Below, piece after piece: positions 19,921 through 29,739 of a stretch of 64,000 bases of DNA. The position numbers and the translations under genes are program-made. The DNA is taken from contig NC_053393.1 of the NCBI RefSeq assembly GCF_905171765.1, forward strand, positions 190,305,921 through 190,369,920. Direction: 5' to 3'. The stretch comes from Bufo bufo. Taxonomy: Eukaryota > Chordata > Amphibia > Anura > Bufonidae. Position 1 is the first letter of the stretch. Every line of letters starts with the position of its first letter. Below the pieces are notes generated by a model. That model did no database searches. It saw nothing but the letters and a program-made list of their open reading frames with translations, and was not told where the DNA came from.

Positions 19921-21122
19921 GTGTCACACACCCGATTTAAGGCAGTCAAGGCTCCACCACCTCATCTGAAGGGAGCTGTTTGTCCTTTATATCAATATAA
20001 TAATAGCAAAGAAAGGTGCACTCTGCGGTCTTACTAAGCCTCAAACTGATTTTAAAATTGAGAGTAGCCAACATGTCCTAAGGTGTAGGACATGTCTGAG
20101 CCCGAGCACCGCGCCAAGGTTTCTCAAGTAGCTCGGGACCTAACACTCACCTACCTGTGCCGTATGGGCAATACCAGGGGCCAGTGGGCAAATTACAGGA
20201 GCATGAGGTCCAACTCACAGACAACTCACCAGTTACCTCCAGCATGTAACCATGCTAGAAATGGGAGGAGGGAGGAGTCTGCGAATCCCACTCAAGACTG
20301 GCTGGTATGGACCAGGCCTCGCAGGTGCACCTAAATGTAGCCTGTGGATGGAAAGCAGGCTCATTCAAATGGGAGTTTATACACCTCCAGGCATCTCTAT
20401 ATACACAAACTGAAAAAAATGGCGTGGTATTAAACAGGCAGGAAGTGCTCAAACACACATGCAGTTGTGCATATATATACAGGGGAGCAAATCGTGCACC
20501 TGAGGCCCGTTGCTAATGGCGACCCCTAGCAAAAATGCATACAGTTAAGGATGCCTGCAGCGCAGCGGACCACAAGTACCACAATAGACATCCTACACAA
20601 GATAGCAATTATGTGGATGTGATAACCAATATAACAATATAATAATAGCAAAGACAGGTGCACTCTGCGGACTTATTAAACCCTCAAACTGATGTTAAAA
20701 TTGAGAGATTAGCCAACATATCCTACTGTGGAGGACATGTCTGAGCCTGAGCAGCGCGCTAAGGTTTCTCAAGTAGCTCGGGTCCTAACACTCACCTACC
20801 TAAGCTGTATGGGCAATACCAGGGGCCAGTGTGCAAATTACATGAGCGTGAGGTCTGACTCACAGACAACTCACTAGTTACCTCCAGCATGTAACCATGC
20901 TAGAAATGGGAGGAGGGAGGAGTCTGCGAGTCCCACTCAAGACTGGCTGGTATGGACCAGGCCTCGCAGGTGCACCTAAATGTAGCCTGTGGATGGAAAG
21001 CAGGCACATTTAAATGGGAGTTTATACACCTCCAGGCATCTCTATATATACAAACTGAAAAGAATGGCGTGGTATTAAACAGGCAGGAAGTGCTCAAACC
21101 CACATGCAGTTGTGCATATATA

Positions 21123-22692
21123 CAGACCTGATCAAAAGTTTAAGACCACTTGAAAAATGGAAAAAAATCATATTTAGCATGGCTGGATCTTAACAAGGTT
21201 CCAAGTAGAGCTTCAACATGCAACAAGAAGAAATGGGAGTGAAAAAAAACATTTTTTGAGCATTCAATTTAATAAAAACAATGAATAAACTGAAACAGGA
21301 TGACAAATAAACTGAAACAGGCTGTTTTTCAGCTGATCAAAAGTTTAGGACCACATGCCTTTAAAAGGCCAAATCTGTGCAAAGATGTGGATTCATTGTC
21401 ATTTTCTGTCAGGTAGTCACACGTTGTGATGGCAAAGGCAAAAAAACTCTCCCTTTTTGAACGTGGTCGGGTTGTTGAACTGCTTAAGCAGGGTCTCTCA
21501 CAGCGTGCCATCGCTGCTGAGGTGGGACGCAGTAGGACAGTCATTTGGAATTTCTTAAATTCTAAAATGATCCTGAGGGTTATGGAACAAAAAAGTCAAG
21601 TGGAAGACGCAAAAAAATTTCATCAGCACTGAGCCGGAGGATCCAATTGGCTGTCCATCATAACACTGGATGATCCTCGACCCAACTAAAGGCCCTTACT
21701 AGTGCTGACTGCAGCCCCATAACCATCAGACGGCATCTGAGACTGAAGGGCTTCAAAAACAAAAAACGTCTTCAAAGACCTCGTCTCCTTGAATTCCACA
21801 GAACTGCTCGTTTGAACTTTGCAAGAGAGCACCAAACATGGGACATTCAAAGGTGGAAGAAAGTTTTATTCTCTGATGAGAAAAAATTTAACCTTGATGA
21901 TTTCCAACGTTACTGGCATGACAAGCAGATCCCACCTGAGATGTTTTCTACGCGCCACAGTGGAGAGGGCGTCATAATGGTCTGGGGTGATTTTTCCTTC
22001 AGGGGAACAATGGAGCTTCAGGAAGTGCAGGGGCGTCAAACGGCCGCTGGCTATGTCCAAATGTTGCAAAAAGCATTCCTCATGACTGAGGGTCCTCGTC
22101 TGTGTGGTAACAACTGGGTTTTTCAACAGGACAACGCTACAATACACAATGCCCGCAGGACAAGGGACTTCTTCCAGGAGAATAACATCACTCTTTTGGC
22201 CCATCCTGCGTGTTCCCCATATCTAAATCCAATTGAGAACCTTTGGGGATGGGCAAGGGAAGTTTACAAAAATGGACAACAGTTCCAGACAGTAGATGGC
22301 CTTCGTGCGGCCGTCTTCACCACTTGGAGAAATGTTCCCACTCACCTCATGGAAACGCTTGCATCAAGCATGACAAAATTTTTTTTTGACGTGATAAACA
22401 ATAACGGCGGAGCTACTCATTACTGAGTTCATGTTTGGAAGTTGGATTTCTGTTTTGGGGGGTTTAGTTTTTTTTTGGAGGTGTGGTCTTAAACTTTTGA
22501 TCAGCTGAAAAACAGCCTGTTTCAGTTTATTCGTTGTTTTCATTAAATTGAATGCTCAAAAAATGTTTTGTCTCACTCCCATTTCTTCTTGTTGCATGTT
22601 GAAGCTCTACTTGGAACCTTGTTAAGATCCAGCCATGCTAAATATGATTTTTTTCCATTTTTCAAGTGGTCTTAAACTTTTTATCAGGACTG
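21123..22692 (+). mobile_element. Tc1-like transposon with ~225-bp TIRs, transposase broken
   Basis: The ends cagacctgatcaaaagttta and the inverse of cagtcctgataaaaagttta are flanked by TA (21121-21122, 22693-22694). A second aagtttaggaccac box lies at the inner TIR end, as in IR/DR-type elements. Length is 1,570 bp. Confidence 0.9.
21429..22426 (+). pseudogene. Tc1 DD34E transposase with frameshift
   Basis: The N-terminal part (MAKAKKLSLFERGRVVELLK, HTH) is open to 21632. After a frameshift near 21590-21600 the frame continues as a linker with a stop near 21672, then opens again from 21812 to 22426. Catalytic residues are present: [18 protein letters not shown] and LNPIENLW, with 34 residues between the last D and E. 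A small deletion after FNLD removes residues expected before FQRYWHD. It ends GGATHY, a normal Tc1 terminus. Confidence 0.85.
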
Positions 22693-23048
22693 TATATATA
22701 CAGGGGAGCAAATCCTGCACTTGTGGCACTTTGCTAATGATGATCCCCAGCAAAAATACATACAGTGGAGGATGCCCGCAGCGAACCACAAGTAACACAA
22801 TAGACATCCTACACAAGATAGCAATTATGTGGATGTGATAAACAATGTAATAACAACAAGGACAGGTGCACTCTGCGGTCTTACTAAACCCTCAAACTGA
22901 TTTTAAAATTGAGAGATTAGCCAACATGTCAGGCACATTTAAATTTTAGTTTATACACCTCCAGGCATCTCTATATATACAAACTGAAAAGAATGCGTGG
23001 TATTAAACAGGCAGGAAGTGGTCAAATTCACATGCAGTTGTGCATATA

Positions 23049-24573
23049 CAGTTGCAAGAAAAAGTATGTGAACCCTTTGTAATTATATGGATTTTTGCAC
23101 AAATTGGTCATAAAATGTGATCTGATCTTCATCTAAGTCACAACAATAGACAATCACAGTCTGCTTAAACTAATAACACACAAAGAATTAAATGTTACCA
23201 TGTTTTTATTGAACACACCATGTAAATATTTACAGTGCCGTTGGAAAAAGTATGTGAACCCTTGGATTCAATAACTGGTTGAACCTCCTTTGGCAGCAAT
23301 AACTTCAAACAAACGTTTCCTGTAGTTGCAGATCAGACGTGCACAACGGTCAGGAGTAATTCTTGACCATTCCTCTTTGCAGAACTGTTTCAGTTCAGCA
23401 ATATTCTTGGGATGTCTGGTGTGAATCGCTTCCTTGAGGTCATGCCACAGCATCTCAATCGGGTTGAGGTCAGCACTCTGACTGGGCCACTCCAGAAGGC
23501 GTATTTTCTTCTGTTTAAGCCATTATGTTGTTGATTTACTTCTATGCTATGGGTCGTTGTCCTGTTGCAACACCCATCTTCTGTTGAGCTTCAGCTGGTG
23601 GACAGATGGCCTTAAGTTCTCCTGCAAAATGTCTTGATAGACTTGGGAATTCATTTTTCCTTCAATGATAGCAATCCGTCCAGGCCCTGACGCAGCAAAG
23701 CAGCCCCAAACCATGATGCCCCCACCACCATACTTCCCAGTTGGGATAAAGGTTTTGATGTTGGTGTGCTGTGCCTCTTTTTCTCCAAACATAGTGTTGT
23801 GTGTTTCTTCCAAAAGACTGAACTTTGGTTTTATCTGTCCACAGAATATTTTGCCAGTTATGCTGTGGAACATCCAGGTGCTCTTGTGCAAACTGTAAAC
23901 GTGCAGCAATGGTTTTTTTTTGGACAGCAGTGGTTTCCTCTGTGGTATCCTCCCGTGAAATCCATTCTTGTTTAGTGTTTTACGTATCGTAGATTCGCTA
24001 ACAGGGATGTTAGCATATGCCAGAAACATTTGTAAGTCTTTAGCTGACACTCTAGGATTCTTCTTCACCTCATTGAGCAGTCTGCGCTGTGCTCTTGCAG
24101 TCATCTTTACAGGACGGCCATTCCTAGGGAGAGTAGCAGCAGTGCTGAACTTTCTCCATTTGTAGGTCTTCTGAGAGCTCTTTTGTGTGATGCATCATTC
24201 ACATCAGGCAATGCTTCTTGCGAAAAGCAAACCCAGAACTGGTGTGTGTGTTTTTTATAGGGCAGGGCAGCTGTAATTAACACCTCCAATCTCATCTCAT
24301 TGATTTGACTCCAGTTGGCAGACACCTCACTCCAATTAGCTCTTGGAGATATCATTAGTCTAGGGGTTCACATGCTTTTTCCACCTGCACTGTGAATGTT
24401 TACATGGTGTGTTCAATAAAAACATGGTAACATTTAATTCTTTGTGTGTTATTAGTTTAAGCAGACTGTGATTGTCTATTGTGACTTAGATGAAGATCAG
24501 ATCACATTTTATGACAAATTTGTGCAGAAATTCATATCATTACAAAGGGTTCACATACTTTTTCTTGCAACTG
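23049..24573 (-). mobile_element. Tc1-like transposon with ~200-bp TIRs, decayed
   Basis: The ends cagttgcaagaaaaagtatg and inverse are flanked by TA (23047-23048, 24574-24575). Inner boxes ggaaaaagtatgtgaaccc (about 23243) and its inverse (about 24370) mark an IR/DR layout. Length is 1,525 bp, and the gene is on the minus strand. Confidence 0.9.
23268..24180 (-). pseudogene. Tc1 DD34E transposase, frameshifted
   Basis: The minus-strand frame includes an HTH region, GKYGGGGIMVWGCFAASGPG (glycine-rich) and WVLQQDNDP (catalytic D) to 23547, then after a break [10 protein letters not shown] to the terminal AKGGSTSY at 23268. The break (about 23460-23546) falls between the second D and the E of the catalytic triad. 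A second disruption lies near 23830-23900. Confidence 0.8.
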
Positions 24574-24984
24574 TATATGCACAACTGCATGTGAATTTGA
24601 CCACTTCCTGCCTGTTTAATACCACGCATTCTTTTCAGTTTGTATATATAGAGATGCCTGGAGGTGTATAAACTAAAATTTAAATGTGCCTGACATGTTG
24701 GCTAATCTCTCAATTTTAAAATCAGTTTGAGGGTTTAGTAAGACCGCAGAGTGCACCTGTCCTTGTTGTTATTACATTGTTTATCACATCCACATAATTG
24801 CTATCTTGTGTAGGATGTCTATTGTGTTACTTGTGGTTCGCTGCGGGCATCCTCCACTGTATGTATTTTTGCTGGGGATCATCATTAGCAAAGTGCCACA
24901 AGTGCAGGATTTGCTCCCCTGTATATATATAGTCCTGATAAAAAGTTTAAGACCACTTGAAAAATGGAAAAAAATATGCAAACA

Positions 24985-26085
24985 GAGAAATGCCATAAAT
25001 GATTTCTTGATGATACAGGTGGACAGAGGTACTCCTCTGTGTAACTTTAATGTTAGCCAGTGGCAGCTCATGCATGATACCTTCCGTTTGCTCATGCCCT
25101 TTAAAGAAGCGACTTTAATTGTCAGTCGCCAGGACTATGGGATGAACAACGTCATTCCACTGATTCATATCCTGGAAAAAATGCTGATAAATCTGACTGG
25201 TCAAGGGACTGGAGACGTGGCACCAACATCTTATGGCCACATGAGCCCTGTGCTGGCTGAACTGGAGGGGGAGGAGGACATAAGCAATGTGTAGCAAAAT
25301 GGGTGGTTTTTCTACACAGGTGACAGGAGAGGAGGAGCAGGAGCAGTTAAAGGAGCAAGAGGGATATGAGGAAGACGAGGCAGATGACCCAGACACACCG
25401 TGGCACTATGCAGTGGAGATGGAGGCAGGGAGTCCCTCCGAGTCACTTGCGCAAATGGCCCGATGCATGCTCACTTATTTGCGTAGTGATAGCCGAATTG
25501 TCACCATTCGGAAGAGGGATGACTACTGGCTCTCCATCACGTTAGACCTTTGCTACCGGTCCAAAATGGGGGCCTTTTTTGCACCCACTGAGAGGGAGGA
25601 CAAACTAAACAAATATAGAGACATCCTATGTAGAGTCAGTTGGACGCTGTCTATCTGCGCCATCGTCCATCCTCTCACATGGCATGTCTGACCAAAGGGG
25701 GCCCTTTACACTTACTTTCCACTGGCATGGCTGCTGGGGGGATGGCAGGAGCACTTCCAGCTCCATCAGCAGCAGCCTAAGTCTAGAGTCGCTGATGAGC
25801 AGCTTTCTTAACCCACATAGTAAAGAAACTACTCACCAGCAGCTAGACATAGAGCAGACCCTGAACCAACAGGTGGTGGCATACTTGGAGTGCACCCTGC
25901 CAGCCGTCATTGAAGGATCTCTGGACTACTGGGCAGGCAAACTGTATTTGTGGCCGCAACTGGCTGAGTTTGCCCTTGAAAAGCCATGCTGCCTCACCCA
26001 AACCTTGACAAAAGAGACCATTTTCTTCTGTCTACCTGCCTACCATTCTGATACTGCCACCCACCTGATGCCACACATCTGATGC
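24985..26085 (+). pseudogene. hAT-A transposase C-terminal half
   Basis: Frames give DRGTPLCNFNVSQWQLMHD and LLMPFKEAT (25020-25110), a Glu-rich insert (25320-25390), ARCMLTYLRSDSRIVTIRKR with DDYWLSITLD (25460-25550), and the hATC dimerisation block SLDYWAGKLYLWPQLAEFAL (25920-25980). At least two frameshifts (about 25290, 25690) separate them. The middle of the enzyme is absent because the nested insertion block lies there. Confidence 0.7.
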
Positions 26086-26159
26086 CAAGTGCTCCTTCTT
26101 ACACCCACTATCGTCAGCGGGTACTGTTATTGCCACCCACCTCCTCATTCTGTAAGCGG

Positions 26160-26390
26160 ATCACTCTGTGGTCTCCTGATGCTGCTGCCACCTCCACACT
26201 ATGTCACATTGCCACTGTAGGGTCTCCTGATGCTGCTGCCACCTCCACACTATGTCACCTTGCCAATCTGTGGTCTTCTGATGCTGCTGCCACCTCCACA
26301 CTATGTAATTGGGCAACTCTGTGTTCTTCTCATGCTGTTCCCACCATCCACACTTCATCACTGGGCCACTATTTATTTGACCCTTCTTCT
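26160..26390. repeat. hAT-A 3-prime minisatellite, unit about 52 bp
   Basis: Four drifting units built on cctgatgctgctgccacctcc followed by acactatgtcac. The inverted copy of the same array is at 48840-49130 in the second hAT-A copy. Confidence 0.85.
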
Positions 26391-26690
26391 GATCTGTCAG
26401 AAGGAAGGAAAAATTAGACACAATGTATCTTGTCTGTGTAGCAGCTGTAAGGCCCATATGGTCCCATCAGAATTGGCTTGTGATTTGGTAGCCAAAAGCA
26501 GGAGTGGGTACAAAACATAGAAGATGTAAATATTCCATTCACGTGTCATCTCTGTTTTGGATCCACTCCTGTTTTGTTTTTTTGGCATTAGCAATACTGA
26601 TAGATTACTGACCAAATGCTGATTGAGTGAAGGCGGATGCTCAACAGACATGATCCGTTTTTTTGGGGGTTATTGTTCTAACTAGTGTTG
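26391..26690 (+). other. hAT-A 3-prime untranslated segment
   Basis: Matches 48465-48780 in inverted orientation, for example around ctgatctgtcagaaggaag and gtttttttggcattagcaat. It stops at ttattgttct (26689), where the next repeat begins. Confidence 0.7.
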
Positions 26691-26692
26691 GT

Positions 26693-26930
26693 CGAGCACC
26701 AAAGTGCTTGTGTGCTCTTGTACTCGAGTAGAACACTTCACGATGCTCGGGCACCCGAGCACAATTGAAGTCAATGGGATAACCCGAGCATTAAACCAGG
26801 AACCCCCTGCTCTGAAGAGGGGAGGGTGTCGGGACTCTTGTTCAGCTTAGGAGTCCCTGCTCTGACTCTATATATATCTATGTTCATACTGTATATGGAG
26901 TCAGTGCTTGGGGACACCCAGTGTATTTAA
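26693..26930. mobile_element. hAT-like MITE fragment (tagtgttggtcgagc end)
   Basis: Begins tagtgttggtcgagcaccaa and contains gctcggg/cccgagc words around an attgaagtcaatggg core. The terminus resembles that of hAT-B (tagtgttgggcgaac). The right end is not clear. Confidence 0.5.
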
Positions 26931-26961
26931 ATTTAATTTAGCCTCTATTTCTGAAAAAGTT

Positions 26962-27039
26962 TCTGGCGGGTTTAGAACTCTCAACATTCTACATTACAGC
27001 TAAGAATGTTAACCACTACACTATAGAGCTGCATGGCCA
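26962..27039 (-). repeat. tRNA-Val-like SINE head, copy 1
   Basis: On the minus strand, TAGTGTAGTGGTTAACATTC has the form of a tRNA-Val D-arm/A box. 27-30 nt further, GAGTTCTAAACCCGCC resembles a T-arm/B box. It is too diverged to be a working tRNA gene. Confidence 0.55.
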
Positions 27040-27045
27040 GTTGCT

Positions 27046-27049
<4 letters not shown>

Positions 27050-27127
<78 letters not shown>
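27050..27127. repeat. (TA)n microsatellite, about 37 repeats
   Basis: Uninterrupted TA run after a short A-run. It lies between tRNA-like repeat copies. Confidence 0.95.
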
Positions 27128-27132
<5 letters not shown>

Positions 27133-27171
27133 ATATGAGACTTCTGCTGTATAGGAATACTTACTAATAGT

Positions 27172-27220
27172 ACTGGCCATGCAGCTCTATACTGCTATAG
27201 TGTAGCGGTTAACATTCATA
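27172..27220 (+). repeat. tRNA-Val-like SINE fragment, copy 2 (inverted)
   Basis: Contains ggccatgcagctctata and tagtgtagcggttaacattc, the same A-box region as copy 1 but on the other strand. Confidence 0.5.
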
Positions 27221-27400
27221 CTTCTGATATATATGAATGCATAATATGTGGGAAACTACTACTGATGTTTTAGCCATGATATATTTACATATATTTACAT
27301 ATATTATATATTCTAAATATTCTAATATAATATATGTAAATATATTATAGCTAAAAACTATATATGTTTAAATTAAATGTATTCTCTATTTCTGAAAAGT
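27221..27400. other. AT-rich spacer between tRNA-like repeats
   Basis: Contains repeated tatatttacat words and a gaaaagtttctgatggg lead-in shared with the SINE copies. No gene. Confidence 0.4.
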
Positions 27401-27403
27401 TTC

Positions 27404-27466
27404 TGATGGGATTCAAACTCACAACCTTCTACATTACAGCCTAGAATGTTAACCACTACACTATAG
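27404..27466 (-). repeat. tRNA-Val-like SINE head, copy 3
   Basis: On the minus strand, TAGTGTAGTGGTTAACATTC is followed by GAGTTTGAATCCCATC, a better B box than copy 1. Confidence 0.55.
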
Positions 27467-27476
27467 ATTATATCTC

Positions 27477-28500
27477 AGGCTGAAAGAATGTTAAATATGA
27501 AAATAATAAAGTTTTTATTAGAATCAATCAAAAAAGGTAATAGATAAAATCAAAGGAATCAGAATTGCGGTGTGGGCTCAGGTAATAGACCATCTGACAC
27601 TCTGAAGGCCTGACTAGTAACCAGGCTAACATTCTGTAGCAACAGGGTAATAATGACACTACACTTAATGCAGGGACTAAAAATGCTGATCTAATCCACT
27701 TGACAAATCCTAATGCTCTGTGTGTTGAGCTGTACAGTGGATGGTCTGCACGGTTAAAGCAGCTATAGTGGGTCCTGGTGCACCCTATTAGTGCTACCCT
27801 GTTAAGTGAGCGGTATGTAACGCTTCAGTATGCTCAAAGCCAGACAGCCAGTGTGAATTCGGTGTCACGTGTTTAAGCTGCCCAATCTATTGAGCGATGA
27901 ACAACACATCAAATCGTTCAACGCGTTTCTACATGACGCTGGTGTGTCATGTGTCATCAGGAGTGAACATAATTCATAACAGTGTCAGATGCGAATGAAG
28001 CTGTAGCATGCATACATCGGCGCTGTGATGGCCGTGTACGGCCAAACACACGCCGGATATAAATAATCTAAAACCCACTCCCAGAAGGTGTGTGCCGGCG
28101 TCAGTCACCAATCAGGGAAGAAGGCACGTCCTCTGACACGCTCCCTGACGTGGCCGTCGCACAATAGCGCATAATACATTCTCGGGGAGGAGCGCAAGTA
28201 TGCTCAGATATATGGGAGAACAATCATATGCGGTATGTAGTATCGAGTGACATCGCTGTAATTAGTTAATCAGGATATGTAGAAGAGGCCTATATAAAAG
28301 AAGTAGCACGATGTAATAATCAAATTTAGCAACAAACTGCCATTCATAATGGAGAAGACAACTAACATGAAGTGTACCACCCCATAAGTGGTACAGGATG
28401 ATATCATGTATAAAATCACACACTGCATATGTCACGACCCAGATCTATAGTGATGACAAAGTGATGGGCTGATACACATCAGGACCATATCTGCCGTCCA
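27477..28500 (-). repeat. PLE 2 downstream pLTR/3-prime region
   Basis: No coding sequence. Contains the minus-strand hammerhead at 27915-27967 and the inverted partner of 29589-29737 (about 27850-27992). Confidence 0.65.
27915..27967 (-). ncRNA. Hammerhead ribozyme motif, helix I weakened (PLE 2)
   Basis: Minus strand: core CTGATGA and GAA canonical, helix II ACATGAC/GTCATGT (7 bp), helix III AC/GT with a two-base loop, U17. Helix I is TCACTC/GAACGA with two adjacent mismatches, where its partner at 29611 has six perfect pairs. Confidence 0.7.
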
Positions 28501-28507
28501 TGACCTG

Positions 28508-28906
28508 CTAGATAAAGCAGGAAAATGAGACTGCCTCATTTAATCCCTTAGGGTATACTGTGTCTAACTTAAAGATCCATTTGGTTTCTTTGCGGAGCAA
28601 CGGCACATCAATGTCCCCTCCGCGAATGGATGTCACAATGTGCTCAATCCCCTGAACCTTACGCACATCTGGATTACCGCCATGATGATCACAAACATGG
28701 CGTGCCACAGATGTGTCACGGTTATTTTTAATGTCGAGTAAGTGTTCACCAATACGTCTCCTCAGTTCACGTCTGGTCTTACCCACATATTGCACACCAC
28801 ATTGGCAAGTCAATAAATACACAACTCCCACTGATGTGCATCTGATAAAAGATCTGATGGAAAATCTTTCCTTAGTCACATGACTAGTGAAGAATGTCCC
28901 TTTCAT
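28508..28906 (-). pseudogene. PLE 2 GIY-YIG endonuclease
   Basis: The open 132-residue frame reads GVVYLLTCQCGVQYVGKTRR at 27-46, then ELRRRIGEHL at 47-56, containing the catalytic Arg of the GKTxR segment and the EH pair. Just upstream in the same frame is the CGACVIC linker (about 28935-28910), after which a frameshift joins the RT part. The ATG at 28906 is therefore internal. The nuclease nicks target DNA for priming. Confidence 0.8.
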
Positions 28907-29330
28907 AATATTGCCACAGATAACACATGCTCCACAATGGAAGGGTCCCAGTTAGTGTATTTTTTAGCCATGTATCAGGTGTTGGGTGTAGGTAAGTGCT
29001 ATAGACCAGACGGTCGCGTATATTTGAACTGCGACGATATGTGATAGGGGGACGGTCTGACACTAAATCACCAATATCCGGATCTGACTGTAAAATAGGC
29101 CAGTGTCTCTGAAGGATTTCACGTACCTGTTTCTCTGCTTTATCGTACGTGGCTATAATCCTTGGAGTGTTCTGACCCTGCAACCTTTGCTTGGGGACCA
29201 GTAATTGATCACGGCTAATACTCATAGAGTGATGGTATGCTCTTTTGAGTATATGCTGAGGATAACCTCTGCGCATGAACCGAGTCCTCAGATCGTTTGC
29301 GGCCACCTTGAAATCCCTCATTTCTGAGCA
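28884..29330 (-). pseudogene. PLE 2 RT C-terminal region
   Basis: The frame includes DFKVAANDLRTRFMRRGYPQ, then LQRHWPILQSDPDIGDL and ITYRRSSNIRDRLV, typical of the region between the PLE RT fingers/palm and the GIY-YIG domain. Upstream RT motifs (GTAMG, YxDD) are absent, so the element is 5-prime truncated. Confidence 0.7.
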
Positions 29331-29580
29331 GTTCCTCCTAGCCTTCAGGTATTGGCCCTAGGGGATGATCACTATCCCACCTCAGCAGGCTATTGGTAGC
29401 AGATCTGTTCCGCAAGCAGACTGCTACCAATAGCCTGCTGAGGTGGGATAGTGGCCATCCCCTAGCCCTCAGGAGTGACATCCCGAAGAACCAATACCTG
29501 AGGGCTAGGACGAACTGTTCAGAAATGAGGGATTTCAAGGTGGCCGCAAACGATCTGAGGACTCGCTTCACGCGCAGAGG
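29240..29580. repeat. Coding-sequence palindrome at the 5-prime end of PLE 2
   Basis: RT sequence runs leftwards to about 29400 and rightwards from about 29415, mirrored around 29407. The plus arm again encodes DFKVAANDLRTRF (29520-29565), then jumps straight into pLTR at about 29589. Confidence 0.8.
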
Positions 29581-29610
29581 TTATGCATCTGACACTGTTA
29601 TGAATTATGT

Positions 29611-29663
29611 TCGCTCCTGATGACACATGACACACACGAGTCATGTAGAAACACGTTGAGCGA
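29611..29663 (+). ncRNA. Complete hammerhead ribozyme motif (PLE 2)
   Basis: Helix I TCGCTC/GAGCGA (29611-29616, 29658-29663) is perfect. Core CTGATGA at 29617-29623; helix II ACATGAC/GTCATGT with an 8-base loop; GAA at 29648-29650; helix III AC/GT with a two-base loop; U17 at 29657. Cleavage is predicted between 29657 and 29658. The only blemish is a C-A apposition at the base of helix II. Very short helix III is typical of PLE hammerheads, which usually act as dimers. Confidence 0.8.
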
Positions 29664-29739
29664 TTTGATGTGTTGTTCATCGCTCAATAGATAGGGCAGC
29701 TTAAACACGTGACACCGAATTCACACTGGCTGTCTGGGG

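Larger units (their letters stand above)
19996..23048. repeat. Tandem repeat, 642-bp unit, about 2.3 copies
   Basis: Units begin tataataatagcaaag at 19996 and 20638, and a third, partial unit begins near 22843. Units 1 and 2 are highly similar throughout (for example the gtggtattaaacaggcagg segment at 20430 and 21070). Unit 2 is interrupted by the Tc1 at 21123-22692; unit 3 has an internal deletion and ends at the second Tc1. The class of the repeat is unknown. Confidence 0.8.
22652..24973. repeat. Large palindrome, ~400-bp arms, with a Tc1 at its centre
   Basis: Left arm 22652-23048 and right arm 24574-24973 are inverted copies with only a few differences. The arms include part of the 642-bp unit and, at the outer end, about 40 bp of the TIR of the Tc1 at 21123-22692. 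Without the central Tc1 the middle reads gttgtgcatatatgcacaac, a perfect palindrome. Confidence 0.85.
27477..29737 (-). mobile_element. Penelope-like element 2 with inverted, hammerhead-bearing termini
   Basis: Minus-strand coding remnant (28508-29400) lies between a minus-strand pLTR at left (27477-28500) and a shorter plus-strand pLTR piece at right (29589-29737). The copies share sequence from tctgacactgttatgaatt through the hammerhead to cgaattcacactggctgtct. The upstream side also holds an inverted duplicate of RT coding DNA. It sits inside the hAT-A 3-prime region. Confidence 0.8.

Noticed and set aside
26962..27466. Functional tRNA-Val genes
   Set aside because: A and B boxes are present, but acceptor and anticodon stems do not form and copies are flanked by shared SINE-like sequence.
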